Assembly (NCBI RefSeq): GCF_014229965.1
Contig: NZ_JABGBW010000006.1
Coordinates: forward strand, 1 to 64,000
Length of the DNA: 64,000 nt
Direction: 5' to 3'
Origin: Peptostreptococcus canis
GTDB taxonomy: Bacteria > Bacillota > Clostridia > Peptostreptococcales > Peptostreptococcaceae
Both the position numbers and the translations under genes were made by a program. The notes under the pieces are model-generated. The model was not told the origin of the DNA and made no database searches. It saw only the letters and a list, made by a program, of their open reading frames with translations. Each line of letters begins with the position of its first letter. Position 1 is the first letter of the stretch. Below are positions 44,032-54,092 of the stretch, piece after piece.

Positions 44032-46095
44032 CTATTTGTATACTATTTTTGATAGATCACAAATCAATAACATTGAATTATAAATCAATTTTAATAGTGA
44101 CAATCTGTTATTTCTAATATCAATGTTATCATCCATTACCATTACCGAATCAAAGAAAGCATCTATATTACTTTTTAAAGAAGCAAATCTATCAAGTGAT
44201 TTAGTATATTCTTTTTCTTCCATTAATTCTTTTATATCATTATCAACCTCTTTAAAAGAATTAAACAAGTTTTTTTCAGATTCCTCAACTAATAAAGATT
44301 CATTTATTTCAATATTTTCAGCTTTTTGAGCAAGTGTCGATACTCTATTAAACGCAACAAGCATATCTGTCAAAGATTCTCTATCAATCCATCTGTTAAT
44401 TGCCTCTGCCCTAGTATATAGATCAAGAACATTTTTTTCATCTATAGATAAAACTGCATCTATAACATCATATCTCATGCCCATATCTTTAAACATATTA
44501 GAAGTTCTATCAGTAAAGAAATCTACAATATCATTTACCACTTTTTCTCTATCAAATTCTATATTTGTATATCCGTCAAGGGCAAGTCCGGCTAATTTTG
44601 CTATATCTACTTCAATATTATTTTTTAAAAGTATTGTAAGTATTCCCAAACACTGTCTTCTCAATGCAAATGGATCTGCAGAACCCGTTGGTTGAATCCC
44701 AATAGCAAAAAATCCTGCAATAGTATCCATTTTATCAATTATAGAAAGCATTGACCCTTCCATAGATTCCGGCACTATATCGCCACTAAATCTAGGAAGA
44801 TAATGTTCAAATATAGCATTCGATACAATTTCACTTTCTCCATCTAATTTTGAGTATTCCATCCCCATATATCCCTGAAGCTCATCAAATTCAAATACCA
44901 TATTCGTTACCAAATCAGCCTTACAAAGGAAAGCCGCTCTCTCTAGATACTCAGAACTTATTCCAAAATCAACAGGAACTTTTTTAGCCAACTCATGTAT
45001 TCTATTTGATTTATCAAGTAATGTTCCCAATTTTTCTTGAAATACTACTGAATCAAGTTTTGTTCTATAATATTCCAGATTATTCTTTGTATCCTCTTTA
45101 AAGAAAAACAACGCATCTGCTAATCTAGCTTCAAGAACTTTTTCATTTCCTTTTTTCACGTTTTCTATCATATACTCATTACCATTTCTTACTGCGATAA
45201 AATTTGGTAATAAATCTCCCGCTTCATTGACTACCGGAAAATATCTCTGATGTGCTTTCATAGGAGTTTTTACAACCTCTTTAGGAAGTTCTATATACTC
45301 TTTGTCAAACTCCCCATAGAAAGCAGTAGGATATTCAACTATATAGGTTACTTCATCCAGCAATTCCTCATCTATATCTACTATTCCGTTTATGCTTTCA
45401 GCTACTTTATGAATCTGTTCTGTTATTATGGACTTTCTTTCACTTTGATCTAAAATCACATAATTTTCTTTCAGTTTTTTATAATAATCTTCTATACTAT
45501 TTATTTCTATTCTCTTTTTACCAAGGAATCTGTGTCCAACTGTTATGTTAGATGCTATTATTCCTTCCAAATCCACGGGTACTATTTCATCATTCATAAG
45601 AGCCATCAACCATCTGATAGGTCTTACAAATCTTATATTTTTTCCACCCCAACGCATTGATTTTGGAAATACTACTGATTTAACTATACTAGGAAGAACT
45701 TCAAGAAGAACTGATTTTGTATCTATACCTTCTTCCTTTAAAATTGCAAATAAATATTCAGTTCCATCGATTTCTTTAAAATATATATCTTTTTCTTCTA
45801 AATTTTTTCCTCTCATAAAACCAAGAGCAGCTTTAGTCAGACTTCCATCTTCTGCTATAGCTATTTTTTTAGAAGGTCCCTTTATTTCTTCCTTGTAATC
45901 AGATTGTTTACCAGCTAATCCATTTACGACTAAAACTACTCTTCTAGGAGTTGCAAAAGTATCTATCCTTTCAAAAGAAACTCTCTTTTCGTTCAAGGCA
46001 CCTGCTAAATTATCTTTTAACTGCGTCATTGTAGATTCAACAAATCTAGATGGCATTTCCTCAATACCGATTTCATATAATAGATAATTATTCAT
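44032..46095 (-). CDS. glyS: Glycyl-tRNA synthetase beta subunit
   Basis: The large subunit (687 residues) of the bacterial alpha2-beta2 GlyRS. It has the typical [12 protein letters not shown] start, [12 protein letters not shown] and [16 protein letters not shown] segments, and an anticodon-binding C-terminal domain with [13 protein letters not shown]. The ATG at 46095 follows AGGTGA and overlaps the glyQ end by eight bases; the in-frame GTG at 46104 lies in the ribosome site. Confidence 0.96.
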   Translation of the reverse strand: MNNYLLYEIGIEEMPSRFVESTMTQLKDNLAGALNEKRVSFERIDTFATPRRVVLVVNGLAGKQSDYKEEIKGPSKKIAIAEDGSLTKAALGFMRGKNLEEKDIYFKEIDGTEYLFAILKEEGIDTKSVLLEVLPSIVKSVVFPKSMRWGGKNIRFVRPIRWLMALMNDEIVPVDLEGIIASNITVGHRFLGKKRIEINSIEDYYKKLKENYVILDQSERKSIITEQIHKVAESINGIVDIDEELLDEVTYIVEYPTAFYGEFDKEYIELPKEVVKTPMKAHQRYFPVVNEAGDLLPNFIAVRNGNEYMIENVKKGNEKVLEARLADALFFFKEDTKNNLEYYRTKLDSVVFQEKLGTLLDKSNRIHELAKKVPVDFGISSEYLERAAFLCKADLVTNMVFEFDELQGYMGMEYSKLDGESEIVSNAIFEHYLPRFSGDIVPESMEGSMLSIIDKMDTIAGFFAIGIQPTGSADPFALRRQCLGILTILLKNNIEVDIAKLAGLALDGYTNIEFDREKVVNDIVDFFTDRTSNMFKDMGMRYDVIDAVLSIDEKNVLDLYTRAEAINRWIDRESLTDMLVAFNRVSTLAQKAENIEINESLLVEESEKNLFNSFKEVDNDIKELMEEKEYTKSLDRFASLKSNIDAFFDSVMVMDDNIDIRNNRLSLLKLIYNSMLLICDLSKIVYK

Positions 46096-46972
46096 TTTCT
46101 TCACCTGCCTTTAATAATGGAAAACCTAGTTCCTTTCTTTGCTCTACATATGTTTCAGCTACTATTTTTGCCAAATTCCTTATCTTACCTATAAATGCGG
46201 CTCTCTGACTCACACCTATTGCACCTCTTGCCTCAAGTGTATTAAATATGTGTGAGCATTTTAGAACATTATCATAACAAGGAATTACAAGTCCTATTTC
46301 AGCTAATCTAACTGCTTCTCCTTCATACATATCAAACATTTTAAATAACATTTCAAAATCACATTCATCAAATGCATATCTTGAATTTTCATATTCTTGC
46401 TTTTTAAATACTTCACCATAGGTAATTGTATCATTCCACATCAAATCATATACACTATCCACGTCTTGAATATACATACCTATTCTTTCAAGACCATATG
46501 TAATTTCTCCAGTTTCCAATTCGCATTCGATATTACCAACTTGTTGAAAATAAGTAAACTGAGTAATTTCCATTCCGTCTAACCAAACTTCCCAGCCAAG
46601 TCCCCAAGCTCCTACAGTAGCTGCTTCCCAGTTGTCTTCAACAAATCTAATATCATGTTCATCCGGATTAATACCTATAGCTTTTAATGATTCCAAATAC
46701 AAATCCTGAATATTATCTGGTGATGGTTTTAAAATAACCTGAAACTGATGATGTTGATATAACCTATTAGGATTTTCACCATATCTACCATCAGCCGGTC
46801 TTCTTGAGGGCTCAACATAACAAACGCTCCAAGGTTCTGGCCCCAAAGATCTTAAAAAAGTATTTGGGTTCATTGTACCTGCCCCTTTCTCAACGTCATA
46901 TGGTTGAGTCATAATGCAACCTTGCTTTGCCCAAAAATTTTGCAAGGTTAAAATCATATCTTGAAAATTCAT
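46088..46972 (-). CDS. glyQ: Glycyl-tRNA synthetase alpha subunit
   Basis: The 294-residue class II catalytic subunit of GlyRS. Conserved features are [40 protein letters not shown] and [18 protein letters not shown] lies eight bases before the ATG. Only 65 bases separate it from the DUF4342 gene upstream, so there is no room for the T-box leader found on glyQS in Bacillus. Confidence 0.97.
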   Translation of the reverse strand: MNFQDMILTLQNFWAKQGCIMTQPYDVEKGAGTMNPNTFLRSLGPEPWSVCYVEPSRRPADGRYGENPNRLYQHHQFQVILKPSPDNIQDLYLESLKAIGINPDEHDIRFVEDNWEAATVGAWGLGWEVWLDGMEITQFTYFQQVGNIECELETGEITYGLERIGMYIQDVDSVYDLMWNDTITYGEVFKKQEYENSRYAFDECDFEMLFKMFDMYEGEAVRLAEIGLVIPCYDNVLKCSHIFNTLEARGAIGVSQRAAFIGKIRNLAKIVAETYVEQRKELGFPLLKAGEENE

Positions 46973-47037
46973 ACAAACATCCTCCTGAATATTTTAATTT
47001 TTCTTACTTTTGAAAATTATTCTTAACGATTAATCAA

Positions 47038-47631
47038 TTATTTTTTATCTTCGTCTTCCTCTTCTTTTAACAGCTCATCTGTAATATCACTTGAATCTTC
47101 TTTTTTATTATTTTCATTATCATTATCAGAATAGAAAGTTGACTTTATATCTTGAAATGAATTCAAAAACATCTCCTTTAATATTTCTAGTTTTTCAGGT
47201 GTCATACTTCCTAAATCAACTTCATCACCAGAAGTATCATCTACAATTTTAACAGAATATTTGCTCAATACTGCTGCTGATAATCCAAGTAACGCGAATA
47301 CCGGCATAATGGCTGCTCCCACAACACCAACTGTAAGAGGTATATTTATTATGTTTCTTCCTTCCTTTTCTACTTTTATTCTAACTACAGTAGCTTTTTT
47401 TAACAACTCCATTAATTGAGATTTTATTTTTTCAGCGTCCTTACCTATTTTTTCCTCAAACTCATCAAATTTAGCTTTCCCAAAACTTTTAGCGTCACCT
47501 TCTTCAATATATATAATAGCCTCTAACACATCTCCATCAGTTTTCAAAAGAGCTTCTTTAGCTTCCTTGTAAGTTGCATACGGAAGTCTTTCTAATACCT
47601 GATCCACCATTTCAATTGTTATCTCTGTCAT
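47038..47631 (-). CDS. UBA-like and DUF4342 domain protein
   Basis: A 197-residue protein. Residues 1-45 (MVDQVLERLPYATYKEAKEA, then GDVLEAIIYIEE) form a three-helix UBA/TS-N-like domain. Residues 70-130 match DUF4342, with RIKVEKEGRNIINIPLTVGV and a hydrophobic segment (AAIMPVFALLGLSAAVL) that may sit in the membrane. The last 40 residues are acidic. In bacteria UBA-like folds occur in EF-Ts; here the partner is unknown. It lies between recO and glyQ on one strand. Confidence 0.75.
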   Translation of the reverse strand: MTEITIEMVDQVLERLPYATYKEAKEALLKTDGDVLEAIIYIEEGDAKSFGKAKFDEFEEKIGKDAEKIKSQLMELLKKATVVRIKVEKEGRNIINIPLTVGVVGAAIMPVFALLGLSAAVLSKYSVKIVDDTSGDEVDLGSMTPEKLEILKEMFLNSFQDIKSTFYSDNDNENNKKEDSSDITDELLKEEEDEDKK

Positions 47632-47648
47632 ATTCTTTCTCCTTTCAA

Positions 47649-48395
47649 TTATTTTAAATTTTTCAACATATCCAAAGACTTAAAACTGATACCATCAAAA
47701 TAATTAATTAAATATTTTTTCATCAAATAAAAAAGTTCCTCAATTAATTGCTTCGACACCTTTGCCTTACTACATACTATTATATCATTATTTAACACGT
47801 ATTGCATAAGTGATATAGTTGATTTGTCGAGTTTTATATAAAAATTATCTGATTTTATACACCTATCACACACAATACCTCCATTTATAATTGAAAAAAC
47901 AGCATATTGAAAAATATTTTTCCCACATTCTGTGCATTTAAAAACCTCAGGTCTATATCCCGCATAATCCACAAATTTTAAAATAAAAGCAGTTAGAATA
48001 AAATACTTATTGTCAATATTTTCCGATAATAAAAATAATGTCTGAGCTAGTAATTCAAACATTCTATTATTGGGCTGTCCTTCAACAATTGTACTTTCAA
48101 CTAACTTTACTATAAAAGAAGAATATGAAAAACTTTCAAAATCAAGTGAAATATTATAAAAATTCTTTATTGATTCACTCTGTGATATTGAAAACATATC
48201 TTTTTGTTTTTTCAATACATAATTATTATATGAAAAAAGTTGTGTAGTGGGTAAAAATCTACTTTTTTGCCTTTGTGCACCCCTTGCAATAGCTGAGGTC
48301 TTGCCATATTTTCTGGTGAAAATAGTTATGATAAGATCATTATCATTATATTTTAATGTTTTTAGGACAATACCTTGTGTTTTTAAAATTATCAT
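47649..48395 (-). CDS. recO: DNA repair protein RecO
   Basis: A 248-residue recombination mediator that loads RecA with RecR. The OB-fold N-terminus begins LKTQGIVLKTLKYNDNDLIITIFTRKYG's typical pattern, and the C-terminal helical domain contains a four-cysteine zinc site (CTECGKN and CDRC, about residues 150-176). The length is normal. It lies in the usual era-recO-glyQS neighbourhood but with mgtE inserted, separated by a terminator. Confidence 0.93.
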   Translation of the reverse strand: MIILKTQGIVLKTLKYNDNDLIITIFTRKYGKTSAIARGAQRQKSRFLPTTQLFSYNNYVLKKQKDMFSISQSESIKNFYNISLDFESFSYSSFIVKLVESTIVEGQPNNRMFELLAQTLFLLSENIDNKYFILTAFILKFVDYAGYRPEVFKCTECGKNIFQYAVFSIINGGIVCDRCIKSDNFYIKLDKSTISLMQYVLNNDIIVCSKAKVSKQLIEELFYLMKKYLINYFDGISFKSLDMLKNLK

Positions 48396-48412
48396 TTTTC
48401 ATCTATCCTTTT

Positions 48413-48440
48413 ACAAAAAAACCCCTCTTGAGAGGGGATT
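48413..48440 (-). terminator. Terminator of mgtE
   Basis: A compact GC-rich hairpin (CCCCTC, TTGA loop, GAGGGG) is followed on the minus strand by seven T. It lies between mgtE and recO, so recO needs its own promoter. Confidence 0.9.
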
Positions 48441-48572
48441 ATTAACAAAATCTGACAATATTGGACTATAGCAATAATATTATATAGTACACAATAAAAA
48501 TTTTAAATTCTCAAATCAATTAATCTATCTTTTTAGTCGATAGTTATTTCTAAAATTTAAATTATGATACTT

Positions 48573-49949
48573 CTAAAAAAAGATGTTGGAAATCAATGCA
48601 AAATACACCATCATACCTATAATATCCATAATTACAGTTACTATTGGTGATGATATGGCAGACGGATCTGATTCCATTTTTTCTAATATAATTGGAATCA
48701 GAGTTCCTAAAGTTGCTCCCAATACCATATTTATTAATGTAGCTAATGAAACAACCAAAGCTATATTTCTATTTGCAACGAACAAAGATATTACTATAGC
48801 TACAATTACGGAAACTACTATTCCATTTATTATACTGCTAATTACTTCTTTTAAAATCGTTGCAAAATCTACATCTTTATTTTTATTAGTAAGATTTATA
48901 ATAGTAACAGCGGATGACTGAGAACTTACATTTCCACCCATAGCAATAACTAAAGGTGCGAAAAAAATTAGTTTAATATGTTCTGTTGTCACTAAATCTT
49001 TAAAATTCATAAAAACATATGAAGTTATAAAAGATAATCCCGCTGTGAGAATTAGCCAAAAAATCCTACCCCTTACACAAGAAAAAACCTGTTCCCTAAG
49101 TGTTGATTTTTCATTTTCTGCAACATCTCTCTCATGTTCACTGCTTCCGGCAAATTTGTACATATCTTCTGTAGCTTCTTCTTCCATAACATCAAGTATA
49201 TCATCAACAGTAATGATACCTTTAAGAGATCCATTATCATCAACTACAGGAATTGCGACCAGATTGTACTTAGAAACCAGTTTTACAGCTTCCTCTCTAT
49301 CATCATTATCTCCAACGGATTTGACATTTTCTACCATAATATCCTCTATAAGAGCTGAATCTCTGGAAAGAAAAAGATCTCTAAGGGAAAGAACTCCAAC
49401 TAGATGTTGTTGATTATCAACCACATATATATAATATATTGAATCCGCATCAAGTGCTTCCGCTCTTATATGCCTAATCGCTTGAGCTACATTTAAATTT
49501 TTATTTACAGTAACATATCCTTTTTTCATTGTGGATCCAGATGTTTCATCCACATAAGCTAAGAGCTCTCTTAACTCTATTTCATCTTCTTTACTCACAA
49601 TATCTAAAATCTTTTCTTTTTCATCTTCATCCAGCTCTCTTAGCATATCAGCTAGGTCACCTAATGACATTTCATCAAAAACACTTCTAGCGTGCTTTTC
49701 ATCAAGTCTAGATACAATACTTATAAAAAATTCTACTTCACTCTCTTCCAAAATTGATGCAGCAGTATCTAAAGGAAGTATTTCAAATAGTTTAACACGA
49801 TCTACTTCTTCTAATTCTGTCAACACATCATATATATCCATAATATGATACTCTTCAAGCATCTCCCTAAGCTCAATGAGCTTATTTTCATCCATCATGT
49901 CTTTTACTTCATCATACAACTCTTGCGACGAGTCCTGTTTTTTGTCCAT
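48573..49949 (-). CDS. mgtE: Magnesium transporter MgtE
   Basis: A 458-residue Mg2+ channel. The order is an N-terminal superhelical MgtE_N domain rich in acidic residues, two CBS domains (about 140-260, with VGVLSLRDLFL and LKGIITVDDILDVMEEEATED) and five membrane helices (about 285-455) containing GGNVSSQSSAV, the pore region. Mg2+ bound between the CBS and N domains closes the channel. The ATG at 49949 follows AAGGTGG. No M-box precedes it; it lies 16 bases after era. Confidence 0.95.
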   Translation of the reverse strand: MDKKQDSSQELYDEVKDMMDENKLIELREMLEEYHIMDIYDVLTELEEVDRVKLFEILPLDTAASILEESEVEFFISIVSRLDEKHARSVFDEMSLGDLADMLRELDEDEKEKILDIVSKEDEIELRELLAYVDETSGSTMKKGYVTVNKNLNVAQAIRHIRAEALDADSIYYIYVVDNQQHLVGVLSLRDLFLSRDSALIEDIMVENVKSVGDNDDREEAVKLVSKYNLVAIPVVDDNGSLKGIITVDDILDVMEEEATEDMYKFAGSSEHERDVAENEKSTLREQVFSCVRGRIFWLILTAGLSFITSYVFMNFKDLVTTEHIKLIFFAPLVIAMGGNVSSQSSAVTIINLTNKNKDVDFATILKEVISSIINGIVVSVIVAIVISLFVANRNIALVVSLATLINMVLGATLGTLIPIILEKMESDPSAISSPIVTVIMDIIGMMVYFALISNIFF

Positions 49950-49965
49950 TACAACCACCTTTTAT

Positions 49966-50868
49966 CTAGTCTTTATTTTCATTTAAACCAAAATTATTAA
50001 TGTAGTTTGGTAAATTTCTCCAATTTTCCTTAACTTTAACCCAAATTTGAAGATTGACTTGCGTATTTAACAAGAATTCTATTTCTTCTCTGGCAGATTT
50101 GCCTATTCCTTTGAGTTTTCTTCCATTTTTCCCAATTATTATGCCCTTATGAGAATCCCTTTCACAATAAATCACAGCAGAAATATCAATTAAATCTTTG
50201 TTATTTCTAGGTTTCATTTTTTCTATTTCAACTGCTATGCCATGAGGAACTTCCTCATTAGTATACATCAAAACTTTTTCCCTTATTAACTCTGCCACCA
50301 AAACCCTTTCAGGCTGATCAGTGACCATATAATCCGGAAAATACTTTGGTCCCTCTTCAAAATTACTTTTAATTACTCCAATTAAGGATTCTATATTAAA
50401 ACCTTTGATTGCAGATACAGGAATAATTTCTTTAAAAACATTCAATTCATCATACATCTGAATTATTTTTAACAATTCCTCTTTATCTGCTATTTTATCT
50501 ATTTTATTAATAACCAAGAAAACAGGCGTTTTTGTTTTTTTAAAATTTTCTATAATCATAGAATCTCCTTTGCCTATATTTCTTGAATCATCTACTACAA
50601 AAATGATACAGTCGACATTTTTAAATGCATCTGAAGCCGATTTAACCATCATTTCACCAAGTTTGTTTTTAGGCTTGTGAATACCCGGAGTATCTAAAAA
50701 TACTATCTGCGCTTCTTCATCTGTGTATACTGCCTGTATAGTATTTCTAGTGGTTTGTGGTTTATCACTCATTATTGCTACTTTTTCACCTACAATATTA
50801 TTCATTAGAGTGGACTTTCCCACATTAGGTCTTCCAACAATACTTACAAAACCTGATTTAAAACTCAT
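49966..50868 (-). CDS. era: GTPase Era
   Basis: A 300-residue GTPase for 16S rRNA 3'-end maturation and 30S assembly. The G motifs are GRPNVGKSTLMN, DTPGIHKPK and NKIDK, and the C-terminal KH domain has GKNGRKLKGIGKSAREEIE. The length is standard. AAGGAG precedes the ATG. It belongs to the phoH-ybeY-dgkA-era run on the same strand. Confidence 0.97.
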   Translation of the reverse strand: MSFKSGFVSIVGRPNVGKSTLMNNIVGEKVAIMSDKPQTTRNTIQAVYTDEEAQIVFLDTPGIHKPKNKLGEMMVKSASDAFKNVDCIIFVVDDSRNIGKGDSMIIENFKKTKTPVFLVINKIDKIADKEELLKIIQMYDELNVFKEIIPVSAIKGFNIESLIGVIKSNFEEGPKYFPDYMVTDQPERVLVAELIREKVLMYTNEEVPHGIAVEIEKMKPRNNKDLIDISAVIYCERDSHKGIIIGKNGRKLKGIGKSAREEIEFLLNTQVNLQIWVKVKENWRNLPNYINNFGLNENKD

Positions 50869-50968
50869 ATTTTTCTCCTTAATACATATATTTACACTAT
50901 GCTATATTATATCACATGTAAACGATTTAGTAAATTAATACATAAATCAATAATCATTTCCTAAAAAA

Positions 50969-51703
50969 TTAATAAAACAGTCCTAATTGGAATACAATAA
51001 CTGCTATTAATGTTCCTAACATTGCTCCAGCCATTGTTTCCCAAAAAGTATGTATCTTTCCTTCAATTCTACTCTGTGCAACAAGTACAGCCATTAAAAA
51101 AGCTAAAGAAGAAGCTTCTACCCTTTCTGTCATCAGTGTAATTGAAGTAGCAAGTGCAAAGGCAAGTGCTGAATGACCACTCGGCATTCCTCCTCTTAAA
51201 GGAGTTCCTGAAAAAGTAATGGCTTTCACAACTACAACAGCAATCAAGACAATCACTATACATATAAGGGTAATATGTAATTCCGATTCTCTAATTCTAT
51301 ACACTAAATTTCCTGTTAACATATTAAGTTTATTATAGAATAATATGTATGCCACTACTACTGAGTATAAAGCTGAAACTAGTACAGCTCCGGCAGCAAC
51401 ATCTTTTGCTATTTTTGCAAGAGGGTTAAATTCCCTCGTTACTAAATCGACAGTTTTTTCAACCGCAGTATTCATCATTTCTGCAACCACTACGAGCGTT
51501 ATAGCACTTAACAATAGTATAAATTCAATCTTTGAAAAATTAAAAAACAAACTTAGCATCAATACTCCAAATGATGCTAAATAATGAAGTTTCATATTTC
51601 GTTCATACTTAAAAGTATACATTATGCCTTCTATGGCTGCATTGACTGATTTTACAAAACTTTGTTTTCTACTCCTCTTAGGTTTTTTGCTATTATCTTC
51701 CAT
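50969..51703 (-). CDS. DgkA-type lipid kinase fused to a PAP2 phosphatase domain
   Basis: A 244-residue membrane protein with two parts. Residues 1-125 are a DgkA-type undecaprenol/diacylglycerol kinase with VVAEMMNTAVEKTVDLV and AKDVAAGAVLVSA. Residues 140-244 are a PAP2 domain with RGGMPSGHSA (170-179), SRIEGKIHTFWE (211-222); His177 and His218 are present and a Glu replaces the usual Asp. One chain could thus both phosphorylate and dephosphorylate a lipid such as undecaprenol. Its ATG overlaps the ybeY end by 11 bases. Confidence 0.92.
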   Translation of the reverse strand: MEDNSKKPKRSRKQSFVKSVNAAIEGIMYTFKYERNMKLHYLASFGVLMLSLFFNFSKIEFILLLSAITLVVVAEMMNTAVEKTVDLVTREFNPLAKIAKDVAAGAVLVSALYSVVVAYILFYNKLNMLTGNLVYRIRESELHITLICIVIVLIAVVVVKAITFSGTPLRGGMPSGHSALAFALATSITLMTERVEASSLAFLMAVLVAQSRIEGKIHTFWETMAGAMLGTLIAVIVFQLGLFY

Positions 51704-52169
51704 ATTCTTCGTCCCTGGTAATTCCTAACTTATTTAAAACAAATTCTTCCTTTTTATGCATTTCAACAGCCTCATCTTCTTCAAGGTGATCGTATCCCAA
51801 CAAATGAAACATGCTGTGACATATTAAAAAACATATTTCTCTTTCTAAACTATGATTAAATTCTTTTGCTTGTTCATTTGCTCTTTCTATTGAAATAACT
51901 ATATCACCTAAAGAAATTTCCTCATATTCTATTTCGAAGCTATCGTCAGTTAACAATGGAAAAGAAAGAACATCTGTAATATTGTCAATTCCTCTGAATT
52001 CTTTATTTATTTGTTGAATCTCGTCATTTGTAACAAAGGAAAGACTCACTTCATAGTCGCTATCATATCCTTCAAATTCCAGACATTCTAATATGACCAT
52101 TCTTATTTTATCTAATAATGAATCCTTTATATCTATAAATTCCTGTCTATTATCGAATATTATATTCAA
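51693..52169 (-). CDS. ybeY: Endoribonuclease YbeY
   Basis: A 158-residue metal-dependent RNase that processes 16S rRNA and takes part in ribosome quality control. The zinc motif is HSMFHLLGYDH (the family consensus is HGxLHLxGYDH, so the glycine is Ser here), with the three histidines intact. DVLSFPLL, another family mark, is present. The gene is nine bases from phoH and overlaps dgkA. Confidence 0.95.
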   Translation of the reverse strand: MNIIFDNRQEFIDIKDSLLDKIRMVILECLEFEGYDSDYEVSLSFVTNDEIQQINKEFRGIDNITDVLSFPLLTDDSFEIEYEEISLGDIVISIERANEQAKEFNHSLEREICFLICHSMFHLLGYDHLEEDEAVEMHKKEEFVLNKLGITRDEEYGR

Positions 52170-52177
52170 AATACCAC

Positions 52178-53161
52178 CTACTTTGTTTTTTTCTTTTCTT
52201 TGAACTCTGTTCTTTTTTCATGTTTGGCATAAGCTTTAATTATTCTCTGAACTAATTCATGTCGAACAACATCTTTTTCCGTTAATTCTTTATATCCTAT
52301 GCCTTTAACACTGTCTAAAATTTTTATAGCTTGTACAAGCCCGCTCTGTTTATTTTTTGGAAGATCTGTTTGAGTTATATCTCCTGTTACCACAGCCTTT
52401 GAACCGAATCCTAATCTGGTTAAAAACATTTTCATCTGTTCCGGTGTAGTATTCTGAGCCTCGTCTAGTATTATAAACGCATTATCAAGAGTTCTCCCTC
52501 TCATAAAAGCCAAAGGAGCTACTTCTATAGTACCTCTCTCTAAAAATTTATTAAATTTATCCGGACCAAACATATCAAAAAGCGCATCATATAACGGCCT
52601 CAAATATGGGTCTACTTTATCTTTCATATCTCCCGGTAAAAAACCAAGCGATTCTCCTGCCTCTACAGCAGGTCTAGTTAAAATAATCCTTGAAACCTCA
52701 TCTTGTTTAAAAGCCTTTACCGCCATTGCAACTGCCAGATATGTTTTACCTGTACCAGCTGGCCCAATTCCAAATGTAATATCATTACTTTCAATAAGAT
52801 TTACATATTCCTTTTGTCCGTGTGTTTTGGGTTGTACGGGATTACCTTTCTTTGTAATTACAATTGTTCCTTCAAGCTCTTTCATTTTTTCACCAGAACC
52901 CGAAAACAATACATCAATAGAATAAAGTATTGATTGTCTGTCTAAGCTTTTTCCAGACTGAACCATTCCATGAAGTTCTTCCAGAAGTTTTACTGCCACT
53001 TCTACATTTCTTTCTTCACCAAAAAGTACTATTTTGCCTTCTCTCAAAATTATATCTATATTTAAATTCTTTTCAATCAATTTTACATGTTCATCAAAAT
53101 TACCAAATAATTCTCTCTCAAATCTTGGATCGTATATCTGAAACTGTTCTTGTTTTATCAA
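52178..53161 (-). CDS. phoH: PhoH-family ATPase (YbeZ type)
   Basis: A 327-residue P-loop ATPase that works with YbeY. Walker A is GIGPAGTGKTYLAVA, Walker B is AFIILDEAQNTTPEQM, with a KH-like N-terminal region. Start is TTG at 53161 with AAAGGGG upstream. In spore formers yqfC and yqfD precede phoH; they are absent, and the upstream gene here is hpf. Confidence 0.94.
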   Translation of the reverse strand: MIKQEQFQIYDPRFERELFGNFDEHVKLIEKNLNIDIILREGKIVLFGEERNVEVAVKLLEELHGMVQSGKSLDRQSILYSIDVLFSGSGEKMKELEGTIVITKKGNPVQPKTHGQKEYVNLIESNDITFGIGPAGTGKTYLAVAMAVKAFKQDEVSRIILTRPAVEAGESLGFLPGDMKDKVDPYLRPLYDALFDMFGPDKFNKFLERGTIEVAPLAFMRGRTLDNAFIILDEAQNTTPEQMKMFLTRLGFGSKAVVTGDITQTDLPKNKQSGLVQAIKILDSVKGIGYKELTEKDVVRHELVQRIIKAYAKHEKRTEFKEKKKTK

Positions 53162-53245
53162 ATTATCTACCCCTTTCTAATATTATTTATAATAGATCTA
53201 TTTTATTATACCATGAATTAGTTTAGTTGCATACACACGCATATG

Positions 53246-53286
53246 GAAAAGAGGTAGTGCAAATTAATAATCTACACTACCTCTTA
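53246..53286 (-). terminator. Terminator after hpf
   Basis: Perfect 11-base arms (AAGAGGTAGTG and its complement at 53275-53285) around a 15-base loop are followed on the minus strand by TTTTCC. It separates hpf from phoH. Confidence 0.85.
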
Positions 53287-53361
53287 AAAATACTGTGAGT
53301 CTTTCTTAAGGAAAAACTCTATATATTAACCCTCTAAGGATTCAACATTAACAATTTAATA

Positions 53362-53913
53362 TTAATCTTGTTCAATCAATCCATATCCGCCATCGCCTCT
53401 TCTATAAACCAGGCAAACTTCAAAAGTATCTTGATCTTTAAATAAGAAGAAATCATGTCCAAGTAAATTCATTTGAAGAACAGCTTCTTCTGGACTCATT
53501 GGTCTTAAATTAAATTTTTTTCTTCTCTCAAATACCAATTCAGTTTCTTCAGGCAAAATTTCTATTTCTTCCTCTAATAAATCCTCAAAATTTTCAAACC
53601 TTATAGTATCATTACCAGATGTTCTTGATTTAAATTTATTTTTATACTTAACAATCTGTCTATTAAGTTTATCACAAACTAAATCAATTGCAGAATATAA
53701 ATCCTCTTGCACATCTTCAGCTCTCACTACATGACCATTGATATTATCAAGAGTAACTTCAACTTTTTGTTTTTCTTTTTTATTCGCACTTACAGTAACT
53801 CTTAATTCAGCATCATCATTTAGTAACTTTTCAAGTTTACCAAACTTCTTTTCAATGTAATTAGTGATTCCTTCAGTTAACTTAATTTTTTTACCAGATA
53901 TAATTATTTTCAT
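53362..53913 (-). CDS. hpf: Ribosome hibernation promoting factor, long form
   Basis: A 183-residue factor that blocks the decoding centre and dimerises idle 70S ribosomes into 100S particles. The N-terminal S30AE domain (1-95) starts MKIIISGKKIKLTEGI and carries the basic DLVCDKLNRQIVKYKNK helix. The C-terminal dimerisation domain has KRFNLRPMSPEEAVLQMNLL-type sequence and GHDFFLFKD. The ATG at 53913 follows AAGGGAGATG. A small hairpin (53930-53948) sits just before that site. It is flanked by terminators and likely monocistronic. Confidence 0.95.
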   Translation of the reverse strand: MKIIISGKKIKLTEGITNYIEKKFGKLEKLLNDDAELRVTVSANKKEKQKVEVTLDNINGHVVRAEDVQEDLYSAIDLVCDKLNRQIVKYKNKFKSRTSGNDTIRFENFEDLLEEEIEILPEETELVFERRKKFNLRPMSPEEAVLQMNLLGHDFFLFKDQDTFEVCLVYRRGDGGYGLIEQD

Positions 53914-53929
53914 AAAAACATCTCCCTTC

Positions 53930-53948
53930 AGTATCAAATTATGATACT
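53930..53948 (-). promoter_or_regulatory. Hairpin in the hpf leader
   Basis: AGTATCA and TGATACT form perfect seven-base arms with a five-base loop, directly upstream of the hpf ribosome site. It is not followed by a T-run, so it is more likely an mRNA structure or a protein-binding site than a terminator. Confidence 0.45.
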
Positions 53949-54032
53949 AATTTTATTATATAAATAATATACCCCATTTATATACTAAATAAAAGTCTTT
54001 TTTTTATTTCGATTTTATGATAAAATAAAATG

Positions 54033-54079
54033 GAGGTTGAGTTTTAGGATGGAGCAAAAAATAGTCCTAAAACTGACCT
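54033..54079. terminator. Strong hairpin downstream of the TDT transporter gene
   Basis: Arms AGGT-GAGTTTTAGGA and TCCTAAAACTGACCT pair over about 14 bases. On plus it is followed by TTCTTTTTTGTTTTTT, on minus by a weaker T-rich tail. It ends the minus-strand transporter gene, although the better tail faces plus, where no gene is seen. Confidence 0.75.
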
Positions 54080-54092
54080 TCTTTTTTGTTTT

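Noticed and set aside
46973-47037. T-box leader upstream of glyQ
   Set aside because: The gap to the previous gene is only 65 bases, and no T-box motif or terminator hairpin is present.
51069-51263. Cysteine-rich frame inside the DgkA-PAP2 gene
   Set aside because: It is an out-of-frame reading of the fusion gene, without a ribosome site.
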